From assembly GCA_019119305.1 (NCBI GenBank), contig DWXH01000023.1, positions 1 to 64,000 on the forward strand: a stretch of 64,000 bases of DNA. The letters are read 5' to 3'. Below the pieces are notes generated by a model, which was given only the letters and a program-made list of their open reading frames with translations, was not told where the DNA came from and did no database searches. A program made the translations under genes and the position numbers. This DNA comes from Candidatus Alistipes merdigallinarum. GTDB lineage: Bacteria; Bacteroidota; Bacteroidia; Bacteroidales; Rikenellaceae. Shown here piece by piece: positions 48,238 to 58,104 of this stretch. Each line of letters begins with the position of its first letter. Within the stretch, counting starts at the first letter, position 1.

Positions 48238-48999
48238 TTACTCGGTTTTCACGGCCACAATAAGAATCGGATGGTAGGTCAACGAAACCCGACCATCGTC
48301 CGCCCCGAAAAGCGTCCGGTACGTCGAATCGAAATTTTCGAGATTCGGCCGCTGCCATCCGATACGGCGTACGGCATTTACGCCGGTCTCCCGAATGTGG
48401 CCCAATACCTCCTGCGGCGTATCAAACATCAGCACCCGGGTATACTCTAAAGTTTCAGCGATCGAAAATCCTGCCCCCACAAGTATTTGTTGCAACTCCT
48501 CGCAAGAATAATAGGAGAGTCCGTCCCCTGTCGTTTTTCGGATTTCCCGGAAATTATCGGGACCGAACGTCGTAAAGGCAAACATGCCACCCGCAACGAG
48601 TGCATCGGCCGCCTTTTTAATAAACGCAGGGACATCATCGAACCACTGCACCGTAGAGGCCGAAGCCAGCAGGTCCGTTCCGATAGGAAGAGGAAGCAGT
48701 TCGGCGTCACCCCACATATAGGCGACATTCCGTCCGGCGGCATAGGGTTTCAGATACTCTACCGTCGTCTCGATCATATCGTTAAGCATCCATTTCGCAT
48801 CCGGGAAACGGTCCAGCAGCAATCGGGTCAAAAATCCGGTTCCCGCACCGATCTCCATCGCCCGATCGACGGGCAAAACACGGATGCGGCCGATCATCTC
48901 ATCCAAACGGATGCAGATCTCGTTCTGTACGGCGGCATGCGTATCGTATCTGGGCAGTGCCGCTTCAAAGCGTTTCTTCAATAAGGGTTTATCGATCAT
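48238..48999 (-). CDS. bioC: Malonyl-ACP O-methyltransferase BioC
   Basis: LPRYDTHAAVQNEICIRLDEMI; MEIGAGTGFLTRLLL; LLASASTVQWFDDVPAFIKKAADALVAGGMFAFTTFGPDNF. Confidence 0.93.
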   Translation of the reverse strand: MIDKPLLKKRFEAALPRYDTHAAVQNEICIRLDEMIGRIRVLPVDRAMEIGAGTGFLTRLLLDRFPDAKWMLNDMIETTVEYLKPYAAGRNVAYMWGDAELLPLPIGTDLLASASTVQWFDDVPAFIKKAADALVAGGMFAFTTFGPDNFREIRKTTGDGLSYYSCEELQQILVGAGFSIAETLEYTRVLMFDTPQEVLGHIRETGVNAVRRIGWQRPNLENFDSTYRTLFGADDGRVSLTYHPILIVAVKTE

Positions 49000-49002
49000 A
49001 TC

Positions 49003-49659
49003 TCAAATCGTTTGAAGATAGTTATACATCAAGGAAGTGTCGCCGAAAGGGTAGTGGGGTAACGGGAGGCGAAGCACCTCGCCGCTCCACTTTTCGGTCC
49101 AATAGGCAGACATGTTCGCTACCGGAAAAATCCGATCCTCCGTGCCGATAACGGCGTCTGTCCACCTCAAACGGGGTTCGTACGGCACCGAAGCCTGTTC
49201 GACTAAACGCTCCAGCTCTTCGCACCGTTCCCCGAAAGCCCGCTCTTCGGACTGAAGGCTCATTTGAGGGTAATACTCTCCATAGGCCTTGCGGTCGAAC
49301 CGTTCCATTCCTGCCTGACGGATTCCTTTCAACGTAACTGTCAAATATTTCCGCGGAATACCGAAGCGGTCGTCCACCGGCAACGGGGTTCCGTTAAAGG
49401 CTACGGCACGGTTCCACCCGATCGCCGGGCAGGCCTGCTCGGCCGCCCACACCCCGAACGACCAGGCAAAAAGGGTGGTACTCCGATAGGAGGCAAAATC
49501 CGCAGGGTCGAATGGCTCGATCGTGCGATAGTCATACACGGTCAGCACATCGTATCCGGCAGGGAGGAAATGCGACACCGCACGGTGACTACACGCCCAT
49601 CCCAACATAAAAAGGATCAACCTCTCGTTTCCTTCCCGTTTCAACCAATACTTCTGCAT
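49003..49659 (-). CDS. bioG: BioG-like pimeloyl-ACP methyl esterase (DUF452)
   Basis: LILFMLGWACS; VLTVYDYRTIEPFD; LFAWSFGVWAAEQ; AFNGTPLPVDDRFGIP. Located between bioC and bioF. Confidence 0.9.
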   Translation of the reverse strand: MQKYWLKREGNERLILFMLGWACSHRAVSHFLPAGYDVLTVYDYRTIEPFDPADFASYRSTTLFAWSFGVWAAEQACPAIGWNRAVAFNGTPLPVDDRFGIPRKYLTVTLKGIRQAGMERFDRKAYGEYYPQMSLQSEERAFGERCEELERLVEQASVPYEPRLRWTDAVIGTEDRIFPVANMSAYWTEKWSGEVLRLPLPHYPFGDTSLMYNYLQTI

Positions 49660-50762
49660 AGTTCGGCAAAATTATCCACCTGTTCGTCCGAGAGAGCCGC
49701 CGTCAGCGAAATGCGGATACGGGCCTTACCCTGCGGTACGGTCGGCGGACGGATCGGCATAACCCAATAACCCGCCTCGCGAAACCGCCGGCTCATCTCG
49801 ATCGCCCGACGATTCTCTCCGGCCATCAAGGGTATAATGTGTGTCCGGTCGCTCTCCCCGGTAATCCGTTCGACATAACGGGCGAGGCGTTCCCGGCGGT
49901 CATTCATTCGGGGCAAGCGGTCGATCAGAAACTCGGTCCACCGCAACGATATCGGAGGCAGGGCAGTCGAAAAGATCAGGGTCCGCATCCGATTCACCAA
50001 AAAGTCGCGGGTCAAGGCATCGGTCACCACAAAAGCACCCTGCGAGGCAAGTGCCTTACCCAGTGTCGCCATCCGTACATCGCAGGCATCCTCCACACCG
50101 GCCTCTGCCGCACCACCGCGTCCGTCCGGACCGTACACGCCGAAGGCATGGGCTTCGTCAAGATAGATTTTCGTATCGTAACGCCGTTTCAAATCGACGA
50201 TTTCCCGAAGAGGAGCCCGATCGCCATCCATACTGAAAACCGATTCGGTCACGATCCACACGTCTCGGTAGTCCGACCTGTATTTTTCGAGCAATCGTTC
50301 CAGATGCTCCATGTCGTTGTGATTGAACCGTTTCCAATCGGCTTCGCATTGCCGAAGCCCATCGATCAGGCTGGCGTGGATCAGTTTGTCGGCCAGAATC
50401 AGATCGCCTTTCCGGGTAACAGCCGGCAATACGCCCGTATTGGCCATATAGCCGCACCCTACCACCAAAACGGCTTTACCGTCGTACATCGCCGAGAGTT
50501 TCCGCTCCAGACGCGTGTAGTCCGGGCTGTTTCCGGTAATCAATCTCGAGGAGGGGTTGCTCAGCAAAAAAGTCCCCTCGGCAGCGGCCTGCGCCATGAA
50601 CTCCCGGTACAGACCGCTGCACGACAACCCCAAATAGTCGTTCGACGAGAGATTCAGATACCTTTTCCCCTCACTCACGACATAAGCCCCCTCGATCTCG
50701 ATCTGAGGCAAATGCCTTAAATTTCCTTCTGCCGCCAGCCGCTCCAACTCCTCGCGCATCAT
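49641..50762 (-). CDS. bioF: 8-amino-7-oxononanoate synthase
   Basis: YLNLSSNDYLGL; NPSSRLITGNSPDYTRLE; IYLDEAHAFGVYGPDGRG; TLGKALASQGAFV. Start at internal MMREELERL; the longer ORF overlaps mqnD out of frame. Confidence 0.93.
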   Translation of the reverse strand: MMREELERLAAEGNLRHLPQIEIEGAYVVSEGKRYLNLSSNDYLGLSCSGLYREFMAQAAAEGTFLLSNPSSRLITGNSPDYTRLERKLSAMYDGKAVLVVGCGYMANTGVLPAVTRKGDLILADKLIHASLIDGLRQCEADWKRFNHNDMEHLERLLEKYRSDYRDVWIVTESVFSMDGDRAPLREIVDLKRRYDTKIYLDEAHAFGVYGPDGRGGAAEAGVEDACDVRMATLGKALASQGAFVVTDALTRDFLVNRMRTLIFSTALPPISLRWTEFLIDRLPRMNDRRERLARYVERITGESDRTHIIPLMAGENRRAIEMSRRFREAGYWVMPIRPPTVPQGKARIRISLTAALSDEQVDNFAELCRSIG

Positions 50763-51559
50763 ACGAAAATCTCCTCGTCCTTTAGATCCAGCAAACGCAC
50801 AACGGCCTGACGGCCCTCTTCTCCCAAATCGACGGAATACGCATTGACAAACAACTCGATATGGTTTCTCATCACCTCGTCGTCGAGCTCCTGAGCATGT
50901 TCCCGCACGAACTCGGCGGAAGCCTGAGGATGGGCCATGGCATACGTCACACTGCGGCGCAAAACCCGATCGATCGTGTGTCTCAACGCAGGATCGAGCT
51001 CCCGCGACACGACGATCGCCCCTAACGGGAGCGGCAGTCCGGTCCGCTTTTCCCACTCCTCACCGAGATCGGCCACCAGTTGCAACCCCTTTTTCCGGTA
51101 GGTAAACCGACCTTCGTGGATCAGTACACCGGCATCACACTCGTCGCTCATCACCGCATCCGCCACATCCGAGAAAAGATAGACCCGACGCCGTGAGATT
51201 TCGGGAAAGATAACGGACAACAACCGATTGGCCGTCGTATACTCTCCGGGAATGGCCACACACACATCGCCCAACTCATCGGGATAGAGCTTGTGGCGGC
51301 TGACCAACAACGGGCCGTTTCCCCGTCCCAAGGCACTCCCGCTGTTGAGCACCTGATAGCGGTCGCTCACACGAGGTACGACCGCATAGCTCAATTTCGA
51401 GATGTGGGGCGTCCCCTGAAGCGCCTCCCGGTTCAGCTCTTCGATATCGCCCATAAAAAGGTCGAACTCCAATCCTTCGGTATCGATCCGCCGATGGATC
51501 ATCGCATCGAACATGAACGTATCGTTCGGACAGGTCGATATATTCAATCGTAATTTCAT
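50759..51559 (-). CDS. mqnD: 1,4-dihydroxy-6-naphthoate synthase-like (futalosine pathway MqnD)
   Basis: LNISTCPNDTFMFDAMIHRRID; FDLFMGDIEELNREALQG; ISKLSYAVV; DAGVLIHEGRFTYRKKGLQLVADLGEEWEKRTGLPLPLGAIVVSREL. Confidence 0.92.
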   Translation of the reverse strand: MKLRLNISTCPNDTFMFDAMIHRRIDTEGLEFDLFMGDIEELNREALQGTPHISKLSYAVVPRVSDRYQVLNSGSALGRGNGPLLVSRHKLYPDELGDVCVAIPGEYTTANRLLSVIFPEISRRRVYLFSDVADAVMSDECDAGVLIHEGRFTYRKKGLQLVADLGEEWEKRTGLPLPLGAIVVSRELDPALRHTIDRVLRRSVTYAMAHPQASAEFVREHAQELDDEVMRNHIELFVNAYSVDLGEEGRQAVVRLLDLKDEEIFV

Positions 51560-52137
51560 GACTGTCTTATTAATTCCAACAACGACACCAACGCACGGGC
51601 CAACTCCTCTGTTGCCCGTCCGACTTCCCACTGTGCAAAAGGATCGCCCACACGATTGGAAAGGCTCCGCAACTCCAAAAAAGGAATTCCGAACTCCTTA
51701 CACACGCGGAAGAAAGCGGCCCCCTCCATGTTCTCGATCTGCACGCCGTCACGCCTGACAAAAGGCGAAGCGGCCGCACTCACGCTGTTGCTCGCAACAA
51801 GCGGCCAACGGCTGAACTTCTCTACATACGGGCACCCATACCGTGCCGCAAACTTGTCTGTAAACGTCCCCTCCGAAAAACTGCCCACATCGGCCGTCCG
51901 TTCGGTTTCAACCAACACACATTCGCCAACCTTCACTCCGCTCTCAGGGTAACATCCAGCAATACCCGCCAACACGATCCAATCCGGCCGCTCGGCACAA
52001 ACTGCCGCCGTCACCGCCGCACACCGGTAGGGTCCGACTCCGGCAAGACGCACATCAGTCCGAGGCATTATCCGGCGAAATATCCCGATCTCCGATTCGG
52101 TCGGAACAAGAATCACTATTTTCGCTTCACTTTTCAC
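51556..52137 (-). CDS. mqnB: Futalosine hydrolase-like nucleosidase (MqnB)
   Basis: VCAERPDWIVLAGIAGCYPESGVKVGECVLVETERTADVG; QIENMEGAAFFRVCKEFGIPFLELRSLSNRVGD. Overlaps mqnD by 4 nt. Confidence 0.9.
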   Translation of the reverse strand: MKSEAKIVILVPTESEIGIFRRIMPRTDVRLAGVGPYRCAAVTAAVCAERPDWIVLAGIAGCYPESGVKVGECVLVETERTADVGSFSEGTFTDKFAARYGCPYVEKFSRWPLVASNSVSAAASPFVRRDGVQIENMEGAAFFRVCKEFGIPFLELRSLSNRVGDPFAQWEVGRATEELARALVSLLELIRQS

Positions 52138-52498
52138 ATCGAGCCGTTTTCTGATTCAACACATGGATCGAGACGAACAAAGATACGCCAAAAAGCAATA
52201 TCTTCACCCACACTCTATCCGTAAGAACGATTGCCGAAAAAGAAATCGTACTCCACAGCATCACCAAAATGGCAAATTTGACCGACACGGGAATTCCTCT
52301 TCCGCCTCTGTAATCCCGAAGATACCGGCCGAAAAAACGGTTTCTCATCAACCACCGATTCAGCCGGGGATCGCTTCTCGAAAAGCACCACGCCGCAAGC
52401 AACAGGAACGGAGTGGTCGGCAACACAGGAAGGAAAATTCCGGCAAACCCTAAAGCTACCGCCGAATACCCAGCTATTTTGAATAATATCGTTCTCAT
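52127..52498 (-). CDS. YbaN family (DUF454) inner membrane protein
   Basis: GFAGIFLPVLPTTPFLLLAAWCFSRSDPRLNRWLMRNRFFG. Confidence 0.92.
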   Translation of the reverse strand: MRTILFKIAGYSAVALGFAGIFLPVLPTTPFLLLAAWCFSRSDPRLNRWLMRNRFFGRYLRDYRGGRGIPVSVKFAILVMLWSTISFSAIVLTDRVWVKILLFGVSLFVSIHVLNQKTARCEK

Positions 52499-52678
52499 GT
52501 CGTCAGCGTCGGGGCGAAGATACGGAATAAAACAAAAAAATGCTTACCTTTGCGGGACTTCGTATGTGTCGGTACGCGATCCGGGGAAAGTATATACAGC
52601 GACACCCCCTTACGCCTTTTATGAAAACAAATACGGAGCCATCGTTCTAATACACACGAATAATTATCGATACGCAAT

Positions 52679-53764
52679 ATGTCTGACAACTCGATTTTAT
52701 CTCGCCTCGACGGGCTGAAAATCAAATACGAAGAGATCGGCCAGCAGATGACCGACCCCGAAGTGATCGCCGACATGAAAAAGTTCGTAGCTCTGAACAA
52801 AGAGTACAAAGAGCTGCAACCGGTAGTGGAAACCAGTGAAAAATACCGCACGGCCCTGAACCACCTGAACGAAGCCAAAGAGATTCTCGCTACGGAAAAA
52901 GACGACGAACTGCGCGAGATGGCCCGTATGGAGGTTGCAGAACTGGAGCCCCAACTCGTCCAACTGGAAGAGGATATCAAATTGCTGCTCATCCCGGCCG
53001 ATCCGCAGGACAGCAAAAACGCCATCGTCGAAATTCGAGGCGGTACGGGTGGAGACGAAGCTGCCATTTTCGCCGGAGACCTTTTCCGCATGTATACCAA
53101 ATACATCGAAAAACGGGGCTGGAAATATGAAATCAACAGCGCCAGCGAGGGCAGTTCGGGCGGTTTCAAGGAGATCGTCATGAAGGTCACGGGCGAAGGG
53201 GTGTATGGAGTGCTCAAATACGAATCGGGGGTTCATCGCGTACAACGGGTTCCACAGACCGAAACGCAGGGTCGGGTACATACTTCGGCCGCATCGGTCG
53301 CAGTGCTTCCGGAAGCCGAAGAGTTCGATCTGGAGATCAACATGAACGATGTCCGCAAGGATATTTTCTGTGCATCGGGCCCCGGTGGACAATCGGTCAA
53401 CACGACCTACTCGGCCATCCGACTGACACACATTCCGACCGGTATCGTCGTACAGTGTCAGGACCAGAAGTCACAGCTCAAAAACTTCGACAAGGCATTC
53501 GAAGAGTTGCGGACCCGTATCTACAACCTCGAGTACCAGAAATATCTGGACGAAATCGCCAGCAAACGTAAAACCATGGTATCGACCGGCGACCGGAGTG
53601 CGAAAATCCGCACCTACAACTATCCTCAGGGGCGGGTTACCGACCACCGGATCAACCTGACCCTCTATAACCTGAATGCTGTGATGGACGGTGACCTGCA
53701 AGAGATCATCGACAAACTGCAAGTCGCAGAAAACACAGAACGTCTGCGCGCCAGCGAAGAGTAA
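52679..53764 (+). CDS. prfA: Peptide chain release factor 1
   Basis: EIRGGTGGDEAAIFAGDLFRMY; GVHRVQRVPQTETQGRVHTSAASVAVLPEAEE; ASGPGGQSVNTTYSAIRLTHIPTGI. Confidence 0.97.
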   Translation: MSDNSILSRLDGLKIKYEEIGQQMTDPEVIADMKKFVALNKEYKELQPVVETSEKYRTALNHLNEAKEILATEKDDELREMARMEVAELEPQLVQLEEDIKLLLIPADPQDSKNAIVEIRGGTGGDEAAIFAGDLFRMYTKYIEKRGWKYEINSASEGSSGGFKEIVMKVTGEGVYGVLKYESGVHRVQRVPQTETQGRVHTSAASVAVLPEAEEFDLEINMNDVRKDIFCASGPGGQSVNTTYSAIRLTHIPTGIVVQCQDQKSQLKNFDKAFEELRTRIYNLEYQKYLDEIASKRKTMVSTGDRSAKIRTYNYPQGRVTDHRINLTLYNLNAVMDGDLQEIIDKLQVAENTERLRASEE

Positions 53765-53805
53765 ATGCACGACGACCTTAATCCAACACCAAAAACTCAC
53801 GAAAA

Positions 53806-54633
53806 ATGACCGTTTCCGAACTGTTCGAACAGATCCGCCGCAAGCAGAGTTTTCTCTGCGTAGGCCTGGATACCGACATCCGAAAAATTCCGCAACACCT
53901 GTTGTCCTGCGACGATCCGGTATTTAGCTTCAACCGCCAGATTATCGATGCGACGGCCGCTTACGCCGTTTGTTACAAACCCAATCTGGCTTTCTATGAG
54001 GAAAACGGCTGTGCGGGGTGGGAGAGTCTGGGAAAAACCATCCAGTACATACGAGAGAATTATCCGGAGATCCTTATCATCGCCGATGCCAAACGGGGTG
54101 ATATCGGGAACACCTCGCAAATGTATGCAAGGGCTTTTTTCGAACATGACTTAGCCGACGGAGTAACCCTCTCACCCTATATGGGACGGGACACGGTTGA
54201 TCCGTTCCTCAAGTTCGACGGAAAGTGGGCCGTACTGCTGGCACTCACTTCGAATCCCAGTGCAGCCGACTTCGAATTACAGCGTCTCGAAGATGGTAGT
54301 CTCCTGTATGAAAAGGTAATCAAAACCTCGAGCCAATGGGGTACACCCGACAACATGATGTATGTCGTGGGAGCGACTCAGGCTCGGATGTTGACCAACA
54401 TCCGTCAGTTGATTCCCGACCACTTCCTGCTAGTACCGGGTGTCGGAGCACAAGGCGGGAGTCTCGAAGAGGTCGCTCAGTACGGAATGAACCGTCGGTG
54501 CGGATTGTTAGTCAACTCCTCTCGCGGTATTATCTATGCCGATACGACCGAACGTTTCGCGGAAGCCGCAGCCGACACCGCTTCACAAATGGCCACACAA
54601 ATGAGCCAACTGCTCAAAAGCTATTTACGATAA
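53806..54633 (+). CDS. pyrF: Orotidine 5'-phosphate decarboxylase
   Basis: [51 protein letters not shown]. Confidence 0.96.
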   Translation: MTVSELFEQIRRKQSFLCVGLDTDIRKIPQHLLSCDDPVFSFNRQIIDATAAYAVCYKPNLAFYEENGCAGWESLGKTIQYIRENYPEILIIADAKRGDIGNTSQMYARAFFEHDLADGVTLSPYMGRDTVDPFLKFDGKWAVLLALTSNPSAADFELQRLEDGSLLYEKVIKTSSQWGTPDNMMYVVGATQARMLTNIRQLIPDHFLLVPGVGAQGGSLEEVAQYGMNRRCGLLVNSSRGIIYADTTERFAEAAADTASQMATQMSQLLKSYLR

Positions 54634-54762
54634 TTTTTTCAAGTTTCAATCGAAAAAACGAAAACACTATCTCCATAATATACAAATACGAGAAGATAGA
54701 CATAGAGTAATTTATTTATAATCTAAAGATTACCTACGGAATAGTAGAAAATAAATTACAAT

Positions 54763-54799
54763 AAAAAAAGAGAGAGGTTTGGAGACTCTCTCTTTTTTG
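54763..54799. terminator. Bidirectional terminator-like hairpin
   Basis: AAAAAAGAGAGAG-GTTTGGAGA-CTCTCTCTTTTTT, a 13-bp perfect stem. Confidence 0.75.
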
Positions 54800-55278
54800 T
54801 TATGCACATACCTGAATCAATCAAGATTTTTCTCTGAATGGAAGGAATAATACCCTCAAAACTGTTTTTCACAAAAGTGATGAAGACAAGACTCATCCAC
54901 ATAAAACACTCAAAAACAACAATGGGATCCTCTCTACTGCGTTTATAAAAACAATTTATACCCCGAAACGATTTCACCATGAAAACCCAATACTAGTTTT
55001 TTTCCGACATTGCGTTATTATAGCTCGAAATTTCTGCACACAAGCAAATATACAACCTCAAGAAACGTTCTGCATCTAATTTGACGTAACCGCGTACATC
55101 AATTACAAATAGTTTCCAATATCGATCATTTATATAAATATATAAATCGCGAATGGACTTATCATTCTTATCTAATCTGATGTCCTATATAAATTACCAA
55201 ATAACTTTCTTTTTCAAATTATCACTATTTTTTTTAGTCTACTAACTATATTAATTAGTTTTATATGATAAATAACAT

Positions 55279-55286
55279 TATATTTG
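55279..55286 (+). promoter_or_regulatory. Candidate -7 promoter element for the tandem MG2/plug-like genes
   Basis: TATATTTG matches TAnnTTTG, ~70 nt upstream of the ATG at 55355; the -33 box is degenerate (TTAG at spacing 20). Confidence 0.5.
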
Positions 55287-55354
55287 TGATAAGGGAAAAA
55301 GGGAAAGAATATCCATTCCTATTGTTCTAATTGATAATTATAAAGGGTAAACAG

Positions 55355-58054
55355 ATGCAGACACGGTACATTATTCTGACCTTACTTCTTTTGCTCTGCT
55401 TTAGGTTGAGCATCTCTTCGGGTTACGGACAAACGGCAAAGACAGATCACGGCATCGACAGCATTGCGCTGTATTTCGAAGGGCTCCGGAACCAGCAGCA
55501 GGAGAAGCTGTGGCTGCACCTGAACCAACCCTACTATGCCGCCGGAGATACAATCTGGTTCCGGGCATACCTGACCAATGCCATGACACACCGGCGAGAT
55601 ACCCTCTCAAACTTTGTATATGTCGATCTGGTCGACCAACGGGGAAGTTTTATCCTCTCGAAGAAAATTAAACGGGACTCCCTCGGGTTTGCCAACGGAA
55701 TACCCCTCTCCGATACCCTGCCCACCGGTGACTATACCCTCCGGGCATATACCGGATGGATGCTCAACTTCGACTCCTCGTTTTACTACCAGCACAACCT
55801 CAAGATCGGCAGTGTCCGGGTCAAAGAGATGCACACCGAGGTCACTTATCTTACCGGACGGGCCATCGTCCGATTCATGGATGATCGGGGGAACCCGTTT
55901 CAAGGGGTGGAGGCACGCTGTATCCTCTACGACAGAACAGGCAAAAAAGTATCGGGATTCAAACAAGAGTCCAGTACGACGGGTGCCATATTCGTGGACT
56001 TCGAGGATGACTCATTACGTGTTGGGGAATACATGGAGGCAGAGTTCGAGGATCAGGGATTCAGATACCGGGAACGGGTCTACTTCGAACCGGTAAAGCG
56101 GACCTACACCGTACAGTTCCTGCCCGAAGGAGGGGAGATGCTCTCGGGAGTACTTCGCCGTATAGCGTTCAAGAGCGAGGGGTCGGACGGATATCCTATG
56201 GATATTGAAGGATGTATACTGAACAGTTCGGGAGGTACGGTAACCTCCTTCCGCAGCGAACACGACGGTATGGGGTCGTTCTTCATGCAGGGAACAACGG
56301 GTGAACAGTACCGGGCAGTCTGTACGTCGGAAGATGGAGAGCAGAAGAGTTTCCCGCTGCCCGAGGTAAAAGAGCAGGGGAGTGCTCTGAGTATCTTCCA
56401 GACACAGGGTGGTATCCGTTACCGGATAGACGGAACATTTCCGGAGGGAGGATTCTTAGTGGGGCATCAGCGGGGAAGGTGCTGTTTTGTAGTGTCCCTC
56501 GAAGAGTCCCGTACGACAGGCAAGATCTGTACGGATTCCATAGGGAGCGGGATTCTGCATCTGTTGTTGACGGACCATACGGGACGCCGGTTGAGCGAGC
56601 GGCTCGTCTTTGTCGAGGGGCAGGAGCTGACCCGAGTATCGGTCGCGGCGGACAAGCCTGCCTACGGAAAAAGGGAGCGGGTGCGCATAGACCTGGACAT
56701 ACAGGACAAAAAGGGAATACCAATAGAGGCCGACCTGTCGGTCAGTGTGACCAACCGGAAGGTCATCAGCTACGACTCATTAGGCGGAAACATAAAAAAT
56801 TACCTGCTACTGACCTCCGACCTGAAGGGGTATATCCACAATCCGGGGTACTATTTCGAACAGGGTGGGGACTCGATAGCACGCCGCTATCATCTGGATT
56901 TAGTCATGATGACACACGGCTGGAGACGCTTCCCCTCAGACAACCTTTTCCGACCTGCGCCATTCTCCCCAAAACACTTCTTCGAACGGGGACAATATAT
57001 TTCAGGACAAGTTATCAGTACAGTCGGACTATCGGCAAAAAATGCCCAAGTCGATGCCATAGCACTTACCGGAGACAATGTATTGGGAATGACTATCACC
57101 GATTCTTCTGGATATTTTATACTTGACGGCTTGGATTATAAAGGTCCTACATTATTTATGATCACAGCAAAAACCGCACGAGGGAAAGGAAAGACAATTC
57201 CATTTATTGAATTTGATACGCTTTATCCACGACCTGAGGTAAAACAAAAAAAATTATACAATTCGATCGATTCATCTGAAGATTCATCCATCATCAACAG
57301 TTATGTCGATCAACGCAAGAGAAATTATGAACAGTCTCATTTTTTTAATGGATATGATTTGGATGAAATAGTTGTCGAAGCAACAAATCTTCGGAAACCC
57401 CAGACTTCGCCGATGGGAAATTTGTATGATACAGCCGATTTGGCTCCATATAAAAAAGTACCCTTATATATGTATTTATCGACTTTACCCGGTATTACCA
57501 CCGGAACTACAGGAGACGAAGAGAATATCCGGTGTTTCAAATTAAAAAAAATAGATGGTCTCGGTTTTACTCCGGCTCAATTAAGAATAGACAATAGAAT
57601 AGTTTCCAATATTAATGAAGTCAGGTCTTATAATGTTGACGATGTCGAGTATCTTAATATTGTCAAAACAACAGGAGGAAAAGATGGAGATGCGGGAATC
57701 AATATGTTAGACTATCCCTATCGGATAGAAATCTATTTGAAAGAAGATAGAAATACAAAAAAGAATTATATGACATATAGAACTTTGGGATATTCAGAGA
57801 AGATGGAGTTCTACTCGCCGATATACGATACGCCGGAACGGGCGGACAATCCCCATCCGGACAACCGAACCACCCTGTACTGGAATCCCTACGTACAAAC
57901 CGACACGGCCGGTAAAAGTTTTGTGGAGTTCTATTCCGATGACCGCGAAGATGCAGAACTCGAAATCACGATTGAAGGGGTTACCGATGAAGGGGTGCCG
58001 GTCTTTCATCGGTCCGGGGTTATTGCAAACGGGGATAAGGCCAACAATCCATAG
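55355..58054 (+). CDS. Large MG2-like / plug-like surface protein (paralog 2)
   Basis: Signal peptide MQTRYIILTLLLLLCFRLSISSGYGQ; QEKLWLHLNQPYYAAGDTIWFRAYLTNA; DLVMMTHGWRRFPSDNLFRPAPF; plug-like QLRIDNRIVSNINEVRSYNVDDVEYLNIVK; TLYWNPYVQTDTAGKSFVEFYSDD. Confidence 0.87.
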   Translation: MQTRYIILTLLLLLCFRLSISSGYGQTAKTDHGIDSIALYFEGLRNQQQEKLWLHLNQPYYAAGDTIWFRAYLTNAMTHRRDTLSNFVYVDLVDQRGSFILSKKIKRDSLGFANGIPLSDTLPTGDYTLRAYTGWMLNFDSSFYYQHNLKIGSVRVKEMHTEVTYLTGRAIVRFMDDRGNPFQGVEARCILYDRTGKKVSGFKQESSTTGAIFVDFEDDSLRVGEYMEAEFEDQGFRYRERVYFEPVKRTYTVQFLPEGGEMLSGVLRRIAFKSEGSDGYPMDIEGCILNSSGGTVTSFRSEHDGMGSFFMQGTTGEQYRAVCTSEDGEQKSFPLPEVKEQGSALSIFQTQGGIRYRIDGTFPEGGFLVGHQRGRCCFVVSLEESRTTGKICTDSIGSGILHLLLTDHTGRRLSERLVFVEGQELTRVSVAADKPAYGKRERVRIDLDIQDKKGIPIEADLSVSVTNRKVISYDSLGGNIKNYLLLTSDLKGYIHNPGYYFEQGGDSIARRYHLDLVMMTHGWRRFPSDNLFRPAPFSPKHFFERGQYISGQVISTVGLSAKNAQVDAIALTGDNVLGMTITDSSGYFILDGLDYKGPTLFMITAKTARGKGKTIPFIEFDTLYPRPEVKQKKLYNSIDSSEDSSIINSYVDQRKRNYEQSHFFNGYDLDEIVVEATNLRKPQTSPMGNLYDTADLAPYKKVPLYMYLSTLPGITTGTTGDEENIRCFKLKKIDGLGFTPAQLRIDNRIVSNINEVRSYNVDDVEYLNIVKTTGGKDGDAGINMLDYPYRIEIYLKEDRNTKKNYMTYRTLGYSEKMEFYSPIYDTPERADNPHPDNRTTLYWNPYVQTDTAGKSFVEFYSDDREDAELEITIEGVTDEGVPVFHRSGVIANGDKANNP

Positions 58055-58104
58055 GTAAAGTAAAATATCGACCGTTTTAATCGATAACCATAAAAGATAA
58101 ACAA

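Noticed and set aside
47338-48450. ORFs 47338..47898 (-), 47504..47905 (-), 47757..48062 (-), 48148..48450 (+)
   Set aside because: They overlap the RNase P RNA gene and/or the ends of flanking genes and have no protein features.
50763-51056. N-terminal extension of bioF in the ORF track
   Set aside because: Overlaps mqnD out of frame and is Arg/Gly-rich junk; the homologous start is MMREELERL.
54756-54980. 74-aa minus-strand ORF in the AT-rich gap
   Set aside because: Ends inside a terminator-like hairpin, no family recognised; considered as a possible element relic but not supportable.
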